A stretch of DNA of 11,259 nt, taken from NCBI GenBank assembly GCA_002314635.1, contig DCGQ01000058.1, positions 1 through 11,259 of the forward strand, in the 5' to 3' direction. Shown in pieces: positions 1 through 6,115 of this stretch. Positions within the stretch are counted from its first letter, which is position 1. Each line of letters starts with the position of its first letter. Below the pieces are notes generated by a model. It worked only from the letters and a program-made list of their open reading frames with translations, did not search any database and was not told where the DNA came from. The DNA comes from Clostridiales bacterium UBA1774 (lineage in GTDB: Bacteria > Bacillota > Clostridia > Oscillospirales > Oscillospiraceae). The translations under genes and the position numbers were made by a program.

Positions 1-67
1 CCTGACCCAGACCGGCACCGGAAGCGCCGCCGGAGATGAATACAATTTTACCTTTAAAATCCTTCAT
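1..67 (-). CDS. Short-chain dehydrogenase/reductase, 5' end only (paralogue of the gene at the right edge)
   Basis: Only the first 22 codons lie in the window. They read as a Rossmann-fold start, with a hydrophobic beta strand (KIVFIS) followed by GGASGAG, the glycine-rich dinucleotide-binding loop (TGxxxGxG type) of classical SDR oxidoreductases. A serine replaces the usual threonine before the loop. The ATG (65-67) has a purine-rich ribosome site (AGGGAGA, 74-80) and a promoter at 101-128. The 22 residues differ from the right-edge SDR at three positions only (K2/R, I11/V, S12/T), and 60 of 67 bases agree. The substrate cannot be told from this fragment. It lies downstream of the dCMP deaminase gene in the same direction, and could receive some read-through because no terminator is seen between them. 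Confidence 0.85.
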   Translation of the reverse strand, partial: MKDFKGKIVFISGGASGAGLGQ

Positions 68-100
68 GGTATCTCTCCCTTTCAAAAATCTGATACCATG

Positions 101-128
101 ATATTACCGCATTTCAGGAAAAAAGCAA
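101..128 (-). promoter_or_regulatory. Promoter of the left SDR gene
   Basis: On the minus strand, -35 TTGCTT (123-128) and -10 TAATAT (101-106) are separated by 16 bases, which puts the start of transcription near 94. It fills the gap after the dCMP deaminase stop codon. The segment around the -35 (ACTTGCTTTTTTCC) closely matches the promoter of the right-edge SDR (ACTTGCGTTTTGCC), which supports a real and shared promoter. Confidence 0.65.
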
Positions 129-136
129 GTGTTATT

Positions 137-613
137 TTATACAGAATGCACAGTGTCGTCGTTTTCAATCCAGTCAGATACGGGAGTATCCGTATACTCA
201 TCCTCGGAAATCCGGCAGATCACATTCTGAATGCCTGCATTGATGATCCGCCTGCGGCAGAGGGAGCAGGGGGTGGTGGTATTCAGTAGTGCACCGGTCT
301 GTGTATCCCTTCCTACCAGATACAGGGTGCTTCCCAGCATTTCTTTGCGGGATGCAGAGATGATGGCATTTTCCTCCGCATGAACGCTGCGACAAAGTTC
401 ATAACGCTGCCCGGAAGGAATTTTCAGTTCTTCCCGCGTACAATGACCCAGTTCATCACAGTTTTTGCGGCCTCTGGGTGCACCATTGTAGCCGGTGGCG
501 ACAATTTCGTCACTGGCAACGATGATGGCGCCGTACTGCCGCCGCAGACAGGTGGAGCGGCTGCGAACCGAATCAGCAATGTCCAGATAATAATTCACTT
601 TGTCCTTACGCAT
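137..613 (-). CDS. Deoxycytidylate (dCMP) deaminase, ComEB type
   Basis: A 158-residue zinc-dependent cytidine/deoxycytidylate deaminase. The family converts dCMP to dUMP in the cytoplasm and so feeds dTMP synthesis. The zinc and catalytic signature is complete: HAEENAI (H78, E80 as proton shuttle) and PCSLC (C116, C119). The dCMP-specific motif GYNGAPRG (41-48), followed by NCDE, is present. Additional cysteines at 22, 52, 58 and 74 could hold the second, structural zinc known in some dCMP deaminases; that is inference. Length is usual. The ATG (611-613) follows AAAAAGGAGAG at normal distance. The stop codon of the ArsC-like gene lies only 15 bases upstream, so the two are probably co-transcribed. 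In Bacillus the homologue is called comEB because of its location; nothing here suggests a competence role. Confidence 0.92.
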   Translation of the reverse strand: MRKDKVNYYLDIADSVRSRSTCLRRQYGAIIVASDEIVATGYNGAPRGRKNCDELGHCTREELKIPSGQRYELCRSVHAEENAIISASRKEMLGSTLYLVGRDTQTGALLNTTTPCSLCRRRIINAGIQNVICRISEDEYTDTPVSDWIENDDTVHSV

Positions 614-628
614 CCTGATCTCTCCTTT

Positions 629-961
629 TTATTTCCAGTTTGCCCAGATTTCCGGCGCATAGCCAACCGTGGCCTGCTTGCCGTTCCGGACAATGGGGGT
701 GCGCAGAAGATTCTGGTTTTCCAGAAGCTTTTCTTCCTTGTCCTGTTGATAGGCCAAATAGCGGATCTCTTCCGCGCCGGGCGCGTTTTCGTCCATCAGC
801 GCATCGAAACCTACGGCACTTTTCACGCTCTGAAATTCGCCGCGGCTCATGCCGTATTTCATGATGTCAATATACTGATATTTGATCCGGCGTTCCTTAA
901 ACCAACGCTCCGCCTTTTTACTGTCAAAACATTTGCTTTTTCCGAAAATCTGGATGTTCAT
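629..961 (-). CDS. ArsC/Spx-family thioredoxin-fold protein, single-cysteine form
   Basis: A 110-residue protein of the ArsC/Spx/YffB family. It starts with beta strand MNIQIFG, then an active-site-like C11 (KCFDSKKAERWF). The family's C-terminal block is LLRTPIVRNGKQ with R87, then GYAPEIW. Spx regulators and many relatives have CxxC at this place; here the second position is serine (C11-F-D-S14), so a CxxC redox switch cannot form. Members include arsenate reductases, the RNA polymerase-binding regulator Spx, and many uncharacterised proteins, and the sequence alone does not decide among them. No arsenic genes are nearby, so I would not call it arsC. The ATG lies two bases after the RNase J stop codon (TGAGTATG), with GGAG inside the end of the RNase J gene, which implies translational coupling. 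Confidence 0.85.
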   Translation of the reverse strand: MNIQIFGKSKCFDSKKAERWFKERRIKYQYIDIMKYGMSRGEFQSVKSAVGFDALMDENAPGAEEIRYLAYQQDKEEKLLENQNLLRTPIVRNGKQATVGYAPEIWANWK

Positions 962-963
962 AC

Positions 964-2628
964 TCAGTTCTCCATAATAATCGGCAGGATCATGGGACTG
1001 CGTTTGATCTGTTTCTGCAGGTAGGAGGACAGTGCCGTTTTGACGGAAGCTTTGATGGCGGTCCAGTTACGGATATCGTTTTCCTGACAGGCATCCAGAG
1101 TATCAATGACCTGCATCCGAAGCTCATCAATCAGATCCTCTGATTCCCGGACATAAACAAAACCGCGGCTGATAATATCCGGTCCGGAAATCAGACTGTT
1201 ATCCTCACGGCTAAGGGTCATGGCAACGACCAGCATTCCATCCTCGGCCAGATGCTTTCGATCACGCAGAACTACGCTTCCCACATCTCCGATGCCGGTT
1301 CCGTCTACCAGAACTCGACCGGCCTGCACAACTCCGGCAATGTGAATAGACTTCTTTCCAAGTTCGATCACGCGCCCGATATCCCCAATCAGAACCCGGT
1401 TTGTGGGAACACCCACCTCAACAGCCAAAGAAGCATGGCTGCGAAGATGGCGCTGCTCGCCGTGTATGGGAATAAAATAACGGGGTTTCACCAGAGCCAG
1501 TATCATTTTCAGTTCTTCCTGACAGGCATGGCCGGATACGTGGAGGGAACCGAGAACGTCCCGGTATAGAACCTCGGCTCCCTTTCGCAGCAGCTCGTTG
1601 ATGATGCGGCTGACGGTTTTTTCATTTCCGGGAACGGTAGAGGCTGAGAGAATGACCCGATCAGCAGCCGTGATCTCGATCTGCTTGTGGCCGCCGAATG
1701 CCATGCGGTAGAGTGCAGACATGGCTTCACCCTGACTGCCGGTGGTGATGATCAACTGCTGCTCTTTGGGTAAGCCTTTCAGCTTGTTGATTTCGACCAG
1801 GGTGTTTTCCGGAATTTCGATATAGCCCAGTTCAACGCTGGCAGCAACCATGTTTTCCATGCTGCGGCCGGTGATGGCCACCTTGCGGCCATGCTTGGCA
1901 GCAAGCGTGATCAGCTGCTGTACCCGGTATACATTAGATGCGAAGGTTGTGGCAATAATGCGCTTGTCACAGCCTTCCAACAGCCCATCCAGCGTTGTTC
2001 CGACAGTACGCTCAGAAGGGGAGAAGCCTTTCCGTTCCGCGTTTGTGGAGTCGCTGAGGAGTGCCAGCACACCCTCGCGGCCAAGTTCGCCGAATCGGGT
2101 CAGATCAGTCATAGGACAACCCACAGGAGTAGTATCAATTTTGAAATCTCCTGTGTGAATCAGCATTCCCACAGGAGTGCGGATTGCCAGCGCAACCGCA
2201 CAGGCGATGGAATGATTGACATGAATGGCTTCCACTTCAAAACAGCCCACAGAGAAGCGATCACCGGGTTTGATTTCCCGCAGATCTGCAATGTCCGTCA
2301 GACGATGTTCTTCCAGCTTGTATTTGACCAGCGCCAATGTCAGCGCAGTACCGTAGATCGGTGCGGAAATATCCTTCAGAACATAGGGGATCGCACCGAT
2401 ATGATCTTCATGACCGTGGGTCAGTACCAGACCGCGGATCCGGTCAGCGTTGCGGGAGAGATAAGTCACGTCCGGTATGACGACGTCCACGCCGTACATT
2501 TCCCCATCGGGAAAACCCAGACCGCAGTCCACTACCAGAATATCGTTGCCGTATTCATATACTGTAAGATTCTTGCCGACTTCGTTCAAGCCGCCAAGGG
2601 GAATTATTTTGAGCTTTTCAACTGCCAT
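964..2628 (-). CDS. rnj: Ribonuclease J
   Basis: A 554-residue metallo-beta-lactamase/beta-CASP ribonuclease. RNase J enzymes combine 5'-to-3' exonuclease and endonuclease activity in mRNA decay and rRNA maturation in Gram-positive bacteria. The zinc ligands are all visible: HGHEDH (H71, H73, D75, H76), H138 in VNHS, D161 in HTGDFKID, and H389 in PIHGE. The beta-CASP part includes SDSTNAE (192-198) and HVSGHA (363-368), where the 5' phosphate is bound in the family. A C-terminal domain follows to the end (SGPDIISRGFVY at 481-492). Complete catalytic residues favour the active J1-type over the weaker J2-type. Length is normal. The ATG has a perfect AGGAGG at 2635-2640. It heads the rnj/ArsC-like/dCMP deaminase group and is followed by the ArsC-like gene after two bases. 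No second RNase J gene is in the window. Confidence 0.97.
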   Translation of the reverse strand: MAVEKLKIIPLGGLNEVGKNLTVYEYGNDILVVDCGLGFPDGEMYGVDVVIPDVTYLSRNADRIRGLVLTHGHEDHIGAIPYVLKDISAPIYGTALTLALVKYKLEEHRLTDIADLREIKPGDRFSVGCFEVEAIHVNHSIACAVALAIRTPVGMLIHTGDFKIDTTPVGCPMTDLTRFGELGREGVLALLSDSTNAERKGFSPSERTVGTTLDGLLEGCDKRIIATTFASNVYRVQQLITLAAKHGRKVAITGRSMENMVAASVELGYIEIPENTLVEINKLKGLPKEQQLIITTGSQGEAMSALYRMAFGGHKQIEITAADRVILSASTVPGNEKTVSRIINELLRKGAEVLYRDVLGSLHVSGHACQEELKMILALVKPRYFIPIHGEQRHLRSHASLAVEVGVPTNRVLIGDIGRVIELGKKSIHIAGVVQAGRVLVDGTGIGDVGSVVLRDRKHLAEDGMLVVAMTLSREDNSLISGPDIISRGFVYVRESEDLIDELRMQVIDTLDACQENDIRNWTAIKASVKTALSSYLQKQIKRSPMILPIIMEN

Positions 2629-2634
2629 AAAAAA

Positions 2635-2640
2635 CCTCCT
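2635..2640 (-). promoter_or_regulatory. Consensus ribosome binding site of RNase J gene
   Basis: AGGAGG on the minus strand, six bases before the ATG. It is the best Shine-Dalgarno match in the minus-strand cluster and fixes the RNase J start. It suggests RNase J is translated independently, not by coupling to recR. Confidence 0.85.
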
Positions 2641-2691
2641 GTTAAGAAATGCAGAGAAGAAGGATACCTGTCTCCGCGCGAATATGTAGAT

Positions 2692-2728
2692 CCGCCTGCA
2701 TTACAGCGGCGGAAAGAAAAACTGAAAA
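2692..2728 (-). promoter_or_regulatory. Leader region of RNase J: weak possible promoter with a small hairpin
   Basis: The 149-base gap between recR and rnj is the only real gap inside the minus-strand cluster. It has a T-rich tract and then a possible -35 TTTTCA (2723-2728), 17 bases and -10 TGTAAT (2700-2705). The -10 has five of six consensus bases, the -35 only four. A CCGCC/GGCGG inverted repeat (2692-2712) surrounds the -10; its stem has one bulged base and is not followed by a T-run on the minus strand, so it does not look like a terminator of recR. An internal promoter for rnj is plausible but weakly supported. Confidence 0.3.
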
Positions 2729-2777
2729 AGCGGCACAATCGGATTATTGACAAAGCCTGCGTTTCTAAACCGTGGAA

Positions 2778-3374
2778 TCACAAATCGCGGCGCCCTTCCA
2801 AAGCACGAAACAGGGTCGCATCGTCCGCGAACTCCAGATTGCTGCCCACCGGAATGCCATATGCAATGCGCGTTACACGCACACCCAGCGGTTTCAGAAG
2901 CCGACTGAGATACATAGCAGTGGCTTCACCCTCTGCGTCCGGGTTTGTAGCCATGATTACCTCCTCCACAGTCCCGTCCATCCGTTGCAGCAGCTCCTGC
3001 ACGGTCAGATCATTGGGACCGATATGCCGGAGAGGAGAAATGACGCCGTGCAGTACGTGATAGGTACCGTTATATTCCCGACTGCGTTCCAGCGCGGTCA
3101 CATCCCGCGGGTCAGAGACCACACAGATCTTGCTTTTGTCCCGCTTTGCGGAGGAACAGATACCGCAAAGCTCACTGTCTGTCAGATTCTGACAGACAGT
3201 GCAGTGATGAATCAAATGTTTGGCCTCTGTGATGGATGCAGCAAAAGCCTCAGCCTCGCTGTCACTGAGACTGAGGAGCCAGAAGGCCATGCGCTGAGCG
3301 GATTTGGCGCCTACGCCGGGCAGACGGCGCAGATGATCCGTCAGATTATCAAAGGAAGGGGGGTAAAAGCTCAT
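2778..3374 (-). CDS. recR: Recombination mediator protein RecR
   Basis: A 198-residue RecR, the usual length. RecR forms a DNA-clamping ring and, with RecO/RecF, helps load RecA at gaps during recombinational repair. All family parts are present in order: helix-hairpin-helix (LPGVGAKSAQRMA, 18-30), four-cysteine zinc finger (C58, C61, C70, C73), Toprim domain from about 82 (SDPRD, then ATNPDAEGEATA at 142-153), and the C-terminal Walker B-like end (LEFADDATLFRALEGR). The ATG overlaps the rpe stop codon by four bases (ATGA) and has GGAGAAAAGGA upstream inside rpe, so the two genes are coupled. In many Bacillota recR lies after dnaX and ebfC; here neither is present, so the pairing with rpe is less common in my knowledge. 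Confidence 0.97.
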   Translation of the reverse strand: MSFYPPSFDNLTDHLRRLPGVGAKSAQRMAFWLLSLSDSEAEAFAASITEAKHLIHHCTVCQNLTDSELCGICSSAKRDKSKICVVSDPRDVTALERSREYNGTYHVLHGVISPLRHIGPNDLTVQELLQRMDGTVEEVIMATNPDAEGEATAMYLSRLLKPLGVRVTRIAYGIPVGSNLEFADDATLFRALEGRRDL

Positions 3375-4030
3375 TCCTTTTCTCCGCGAAGCTGGCGAAT
3401 CCGGGCGGCGCGGTCCTCCGCCTTGAATACATCACTGCCGGCCACCAGAACATCAGCGCCCGCAGCGGCAGCCAGGGAAGCCGTCAGCGGATTGATGCCA
3501 CCGTCCACCTCCAGCAGGCATTCAATGCCGAAGCCTTCCAGCGTTTCCCGCAGCATACCCAGCTTGGGCAGCATGTCAGACATAAATTTCTGACCGCCGA
3601 AGCCCGGTTCCACAGTCATGACCAGAATCAGGTCGGTTTCCTCAATATAAGGCAGCGCTGCATCCCACGGAGTACCGGGCTTCAAGGCAAGGCCGGCCTT
3701 TTTCCCCAGCTCCCGGGTTTTGCGAAGTGCGGCGTGAATGTTTTCCGGCGTATCCGCTTCCAGATGAATGCAGATCAAATCCGCACCGGCAGCAGCAAAG
3801 GTTTCAATGTAGCGAACAGGCTCACGGATCATCAGGTGCACATCCAGAAACATATCCGTGTATTTCCGAACTGACTGCAGCACCGGCACGCCAATGGAGA
3901 TGTTCGGCACGAACAGTCCGTCCATGACATCAAAATGGAGCCAGTCGGCCTTGCCATCCCGGATCGTATCAATATCCTGCCCAAGGCGGGCAAAATCAGC
4001 GGACAAAATAGATGGTGCAATCTTAACCAT
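3371..4030 (-). CDS. rpe: Ribulose-phosphate 3-epimerase
   Basis: A 219-residue TIM-barrel enzyme that interconverts D-ribulose 5-phosphate and D-xylulose 5-phosphate in the pentose phosphate pathway. The start APSILSADFARLG is typical. Metal and catalytic residues are visible: S8, H32 and D34 (LHFDVMDGLFVPN), H65 (DVHLM), the MTVEPGFGGQKF loop (138-149), and D176 (EVDGGIN). The phosphate-binding VAGSDVF is at 196-202. The reading frame is open upstream to a possible start at 4078, but the ATG at 4030 is preferred: it gives the family N-terminus and has GAAGAGG seven bases before it. It is the first gene of the minus-strand cluster, read from the promoter at 4178-4206 with a leader of about 140 bases, and it overlaps recR by four bases. 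Confidence 0.97.
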   Translation of the reverse strand: MVKIAPSILSADFARLGQDIDTIRDGKADWLHFDVMDGLFVPNISIGVPVLQSVRKYTDMFLDVHLMIREPVRYIETFAAAGADLICIHLEADTPENIHAALRKTRELGKKAGLALKPGTPWDAALPYIEETDLILVMTVEPGFGGQKFMSDMLPKLGMLRETLEGFGIECLLEVDGGINPLTASLAAAAGADVLVAGSDVFKAEDRAARIRQLRGEKE

Positions 4031-4037
4031 GATGAAA

Positions 4038-4044
4038 CCTCTTC
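4038..4044 (-). promoter_or_regulatory. Ribosome binding site that fixes the rpe start
   Basis: GAAGAGG on the minus strand, seven bases before the ATG at 4030. The alternative start at 4078, 16 codons earlier, would add a basic N-terminal tail that is not typical of the family. Confidence 0.75.
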
Positions 4045-4122
4045 TCAACCGCCGGAACAGAAGCCGGACGGCATACATAGTATTTTACAGGCGGATGGGG
4101 GCCTGAATCCGTCTTTCAGATA

Positions 4123-4155
4123 GGGGATGTGCCGACAGCCGGTCGGCGCATCCCC
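4123..4155. repeat. Long inverted repeat (stem-loop) in the rpe leader
   Basis: Two 14-base arms, GGGGATGTGCCGAC and GTCGGCGCATCCCC, surround a 5-base centre. In minus-strand RNA (the rpe leader) the stem has 13 pairs and one C-A mismatch. In plus-strand RNA the odd position becomes a G-U pair, so the stem is complete. No T-run follows on either strand, so it is not a standard intrinsic terminator. It lies between the divergent promoters of rpe and telA, about 15-50 bases downstream of the predicted rpe transcription start. A role in leader-based regulation or RNA stability is possible. Confidence 0.75.
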
Positions 4156-4177
4156 ACATAGAACCCGCATTTTAGGC

Positions 4178-4206
4178 ATTATACGCCGTTTCCGTGCCGG
4201 TTTCAA
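4178..4206 (-). promoter_or_regulatory. Promoter of the rpe-recR cluster
   Basis: On the minus strand, -35 TTGAAA (4201-4206), a 17-base spacer and a perfect -10 TATAAT (4178-4183). The start of transcription should be near 4171. The rpe leader is then about 140 bases and carries the stem-loop at 4123-4155. The telA promoter faces away from it about 40 bases to the right. Confidence 0.8.
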
Positions 4207-4246
4207 GTATTCCGTGGCCGAAAGCACAGCTTTTACATAATACGGA

Positions 4247-4275
4247 TTGACACAATGCGGGAAAAAGTCTAAAAT
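4247..4275 (+). promoter_or_regulatory. Promoter of the telA operon
   Basis: Perfect -35 TTGACA (4247-4252), 17-base spacer, and -10 TAAAAT (4270-4275, five of six consensus bases). Transcription should start near 4282. This is one of the strongest-looking promoters in the window and is A-rich just downstream. It suggests constitutive sigma-A expression; no operator-like repeat is seen in it. Confidence 0.85.
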
Positions 4276-4310
4276 AAAAACAATTGAAACGCACAAAATA
4301 CCAGAAACAG

Positions 4311-4316
4311 AAAGGA
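4311..4316 (+). promoter_or_regulatory. Ribosome binding site that decides the telA start
   Basis: AAAGGA ends eight bases before the ATG at 4325, a normal distance. It overlaps the in-frame ATG at 4316, so that earlier codon is unlikely to be the start. Confidence 0.7.
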
Positions 4317-4324
4317 TGACCACA

Positions 4325-5476
4325 ATGGATTTTGAATATAAACCTTCTCTTACCCTGACGCCGCAGCAGGAAACTGAGAGTACCCCTGCTGCAGCAGCGC
4401 TGATCCAGGAAGCGGAGAAAAAAGTGGAGGCACCGGATTTTTCTATGGATAACCTTTCCGATGCGGAGAAAAAGGCTGTGGAGGACTTCGCTGCAAAGAT
4501 TGACATTGAGGATGCCAATACTGTTTTGCAGTACGGTTCCGGCGCCCAGAAAAACATTTCCGATTTTTCCGGCGCAGCGTTGAACAGCGTCCGTACAAAG
4601 GATATGGGCGAAGTCGGTGATATGCTCACCGGTCTGGTGACGGAACTGAAAGGTATGGATTTTGACAAGGAAGAGAAAAAAGGACTGAAGGGTCTGTTCC
4701 GCAAAGCCGGCGCCCAGATTGACGAACTGAAAGCACAGTATGACAAAGCCGAGGTCAATGTGGAAAAGATCACCGGAGAGCTGGAAAAGCATCAGGTGGT
4801 TCTGCTGAAGGATGTTGCCATGCTGGACAAGATGTATGATCTGAATCAGGCCTATTTCAAGGAACTGAGCATGTACATTCTGGCTGGAAAAAAGCGCTTG
4901 GCAGAGTGCCGTGCCACCCGTCTGCAGGAACTGCTGCAGAAAGCGGAACAGAGCGGTAAGCCGGAGGATGCACAGGCAGCCAACGATTATGCCAGCATGT
5001 GTGACCGTTTTGAGAAGAAGCTGCACGATCTGGAACTGACCCGGATGATTTCCATTCAGATGTCTCCCCAGATTCGCCTGATCCAGAATAATGACACGTT
5101 GATGGTGGAAAAGATCCAGACCTCCATCGTGAATACAATTCCCCTTTGGAAGAGTCAGATGGTGCTGGCGCTGGGTATGGCCCATTCTCAGCAGGCCATG
5201 AAGGCGCAGCGGGAAGTGACGGATCTGACCAACGAACTTCTGAAACGCAATTCCGAAATGCTCAAGACCGGCAGCATTGATGTGGCCCGTGAGTCTGAGC
5301 GCGGCATTGTGGAAATGGAAACGCTGAAGCAGACCAATGAAAACCTGATCTCCACACTGGAAGAGGTTCGCCAGATCCAGGTTGACGGTGCTGCCAAGCG
5401 GCGGGAGGCGGAAACGGAACTGGTGCGTATCGAAAGCCAGCTGCGTGAAAAGCTTTTGGAGCTGAGCCGGAAATGA
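4325..5476 (+). CDS. TelA-family protein (toxic anion resistance family)
   Basis: A 383-residue, highly charged, largely alpha-helical protein of the TelA/KlaA family, named from plasmid tellurite resistance; chromosomal members (for example Bacillus YaaN) are tied to stress and cell-envelope resistance, and the molecular role is unclear. The family signature is clear in the second half: MSPQIRLIQNN (246-256), VEKIQTSIVNTIPLWKSQM (261-279), then a helical segment with predicted coiled-coil character to the C-terminus. There is no signal peptide or membrane segment, so it should be cytoplasmic. The N-terminal 40 residues are Ala/Glu/Pro-rich and probably disordered. The stop codon overlaps the start of the LemA-like membrane gene (ATGA), so the two products are made together and may interact. 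No ter genes or XpaC homologue is nearby, so tellurite resistance should not be assumed. Confidence 0.9.
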   Translation: MDFEYKPSLTLTPQQETESTPAAAALIQEAEKKVEAPDFSMDNLSDAEKKAVEDFAAKIDIEDANTVLQYGSGAQKNISDFSGAALNSVRTKDMGEVGDMLTGLVTELKGMDFDKEEKKGLKGLFRKAGAQIDELKAQYDKAEVNVEKITGELEKHQVVLLKDVAMLDKMYDLNQAYFKELSMYILAGKKRLAECRATRLQELLQKAEQSGKPEDAQAANDYASMCDRFEKKLHDLELTRMISIQMSPQIRLIQNNDTLMVEKIQTSIVNTIPLWKSQMVLALGMAHSQQAMKAQREVTDLTNELLKRNSEMLKTGSIDVARESERGIVEMETLKQTNENLISTLEEVRQIQVDGAAKRREAETELVRIESQLREKLLELSRK

Positions 5477-6054
5477 AGAAGAAAACGCTGTACATTGTGA
5501 TTGCCGCTATTGTTGCGGTGCTTCTGATTTTTGCCATGGTAAATGCGACAGTCAATCGCAATCTGGGCAAGAAGGTGGAAGCAGTACGCGATTCCTTCCA
5601 TACCGGAGTTTTGAACGCGGACGGTACTACCACTATGAGTGTGACAGATGCGCTGTATAAAAGACTGAATGCTGCGGACCAGCTTCAAACGCTGGCAGCA
5701 AAATACGATGAAATCTACGATGAATACACCGCGATGCGAAATGCCTCCAATGACTTTCTGAGCCTGCTGAAAAATAACGGCGATATGGCAGCACTGAAAG
5801 AAGCCAACCGTGTATTGGAAGAGCATTTCCAAACCTGCGCGGAGGTTCTGACGCCGCTGGTGGAAGGAAAAGCTGCCACCCAGCTGGAAAACGCCGCCGT
5901 GGATTTCGCGGCTGCACAGGACACCTTGAATGACGCGGTGACTGCCTACAATAATCATGTGGCAGCTTTCACGCGCAATACGCTGAAAAAGTTTCCCAAC
6001 AACATTCTGAAGGGCCTTGTCAAAGGCGGTATGCCGGAGCAGTGGCCTGTCTGA
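5473..6054 (+). CDS. Small single-pass membrane protein with a LemA-like C-terminus
   Basis: A 193-residue protein. One N-terminal hydrophobic helix (about 5-27) follows MKKK. The rest is soluble and helical, and by the positive-inside rule it probably faces outwards. The end, with LNDAVTAYNNHVAAF (152-166) and KKFPNNILKGLV (172-183), resembles the C-terminal block of LemA proteins (NxAVxxYN, then FPxNxLxGL). The central LemA motif (RRxDLIPNLV type) is not evident, so it is at best a divergent LemA relative. It overlaps telA by four bases and has only a poor ribosome site, so translation likely depends on telA. It ends just before the terminator. A TelA plus LemA-like pair suggests a cytoplasmic and a membrane partner in one envelope-related function; this is inference. 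Confidence 0.75.
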   Translation: MKKKTLYIVIAAIVAVLLIFAMVNATVNRNLGKKVEAVRDSFHTGVLNADGTTTMSVTDALYKRLNAADQLQTLAAKYDEIYDEYTAMRNASNDFLSLLKNNGDMAALKEANRVLEEHFQTCAEVLTPLVEGKAATQLENAAVDFAAAQDTLNDAVTAYNNHVAAFTRNTLKKFPNNILKGLVKGGMPEQWPV

Positions 6055-6068
6055 ACAAAACAGCAAAA

Positions 6069-6115
6069 GAGAGCCGGAACGGGGGGCAGACCCTGTTCCG
6101 GCTCTCGGTTTTATT
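6069..6115. terminator. Bidirectional intrinsic terminator between convergent operons
   Basis: A perfect 12-pair stem, GAGAGCCGGAAC (6069-6080) and GTTCCGGCTCTC (6095-6106), with a GGG/CCC pairing possible inside the loop. On the plus strand it is followed by GGTTTTATT, ending transcription of the telA operon. On the minus strand it is followed by TTTTGCTGTTTTG, ending the fdx-trmN6-rsmI operon. The plus-strand T-tract overlaps the rsmI stop codon (6111-6113). Confidence 0.9.

Noticed and set aside
68..97. GGTATC/GATACC inverted repeat around the left SDR ribosome site
   Set aside because: Only six-base arms with an 18-base loop, and the predicted transcript begins inside one arm, so it would not fold fully.
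629..961. Naming the ArsC-like gene arsC (arsenate reductase)
   Set aside because: No arsenic-resistance genes are near, and the ArsC/Spx family contains many members with other or unknown roles.
2642..2701. A 19-codon minus-strand frame just before the RNase J ribosome site, possible leader peptide
   Set aside because: No Shine-Dalgarno before its ATG and no informative codon run; chance is enough to explain it.
1891..3060. A 389-codon plus-strand open frame across rnj, the gap and recR
   Set aside because: It is antisense to two well-recognised genes, has no ribosome site or family motifs, and the part in the gap (basic, lysine/arginine-rich) has no start of its own.
4031..4078. Longer rpe with start at 4078
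   Set aside because: The extra 16 residues are basic and atypical, while the ATG at 4030 has a good ribosome site and the family N-terminus.
4247..4324. Earlier telA starts (TTG at 4247 or ATG at 4316)
   Set aside because: The TTG is part of the -35 element, upstream of the predicted transcript start, and the ATG at 4316 overlaps the ribosome site that serves 4325.
4172..5185. A 337-codon minus-strand frame opposite telA
   Set aside because: Antisense to the TelA signature region, with no ribosome site and a cysteine/leucine/histidine-rich shadow composition.
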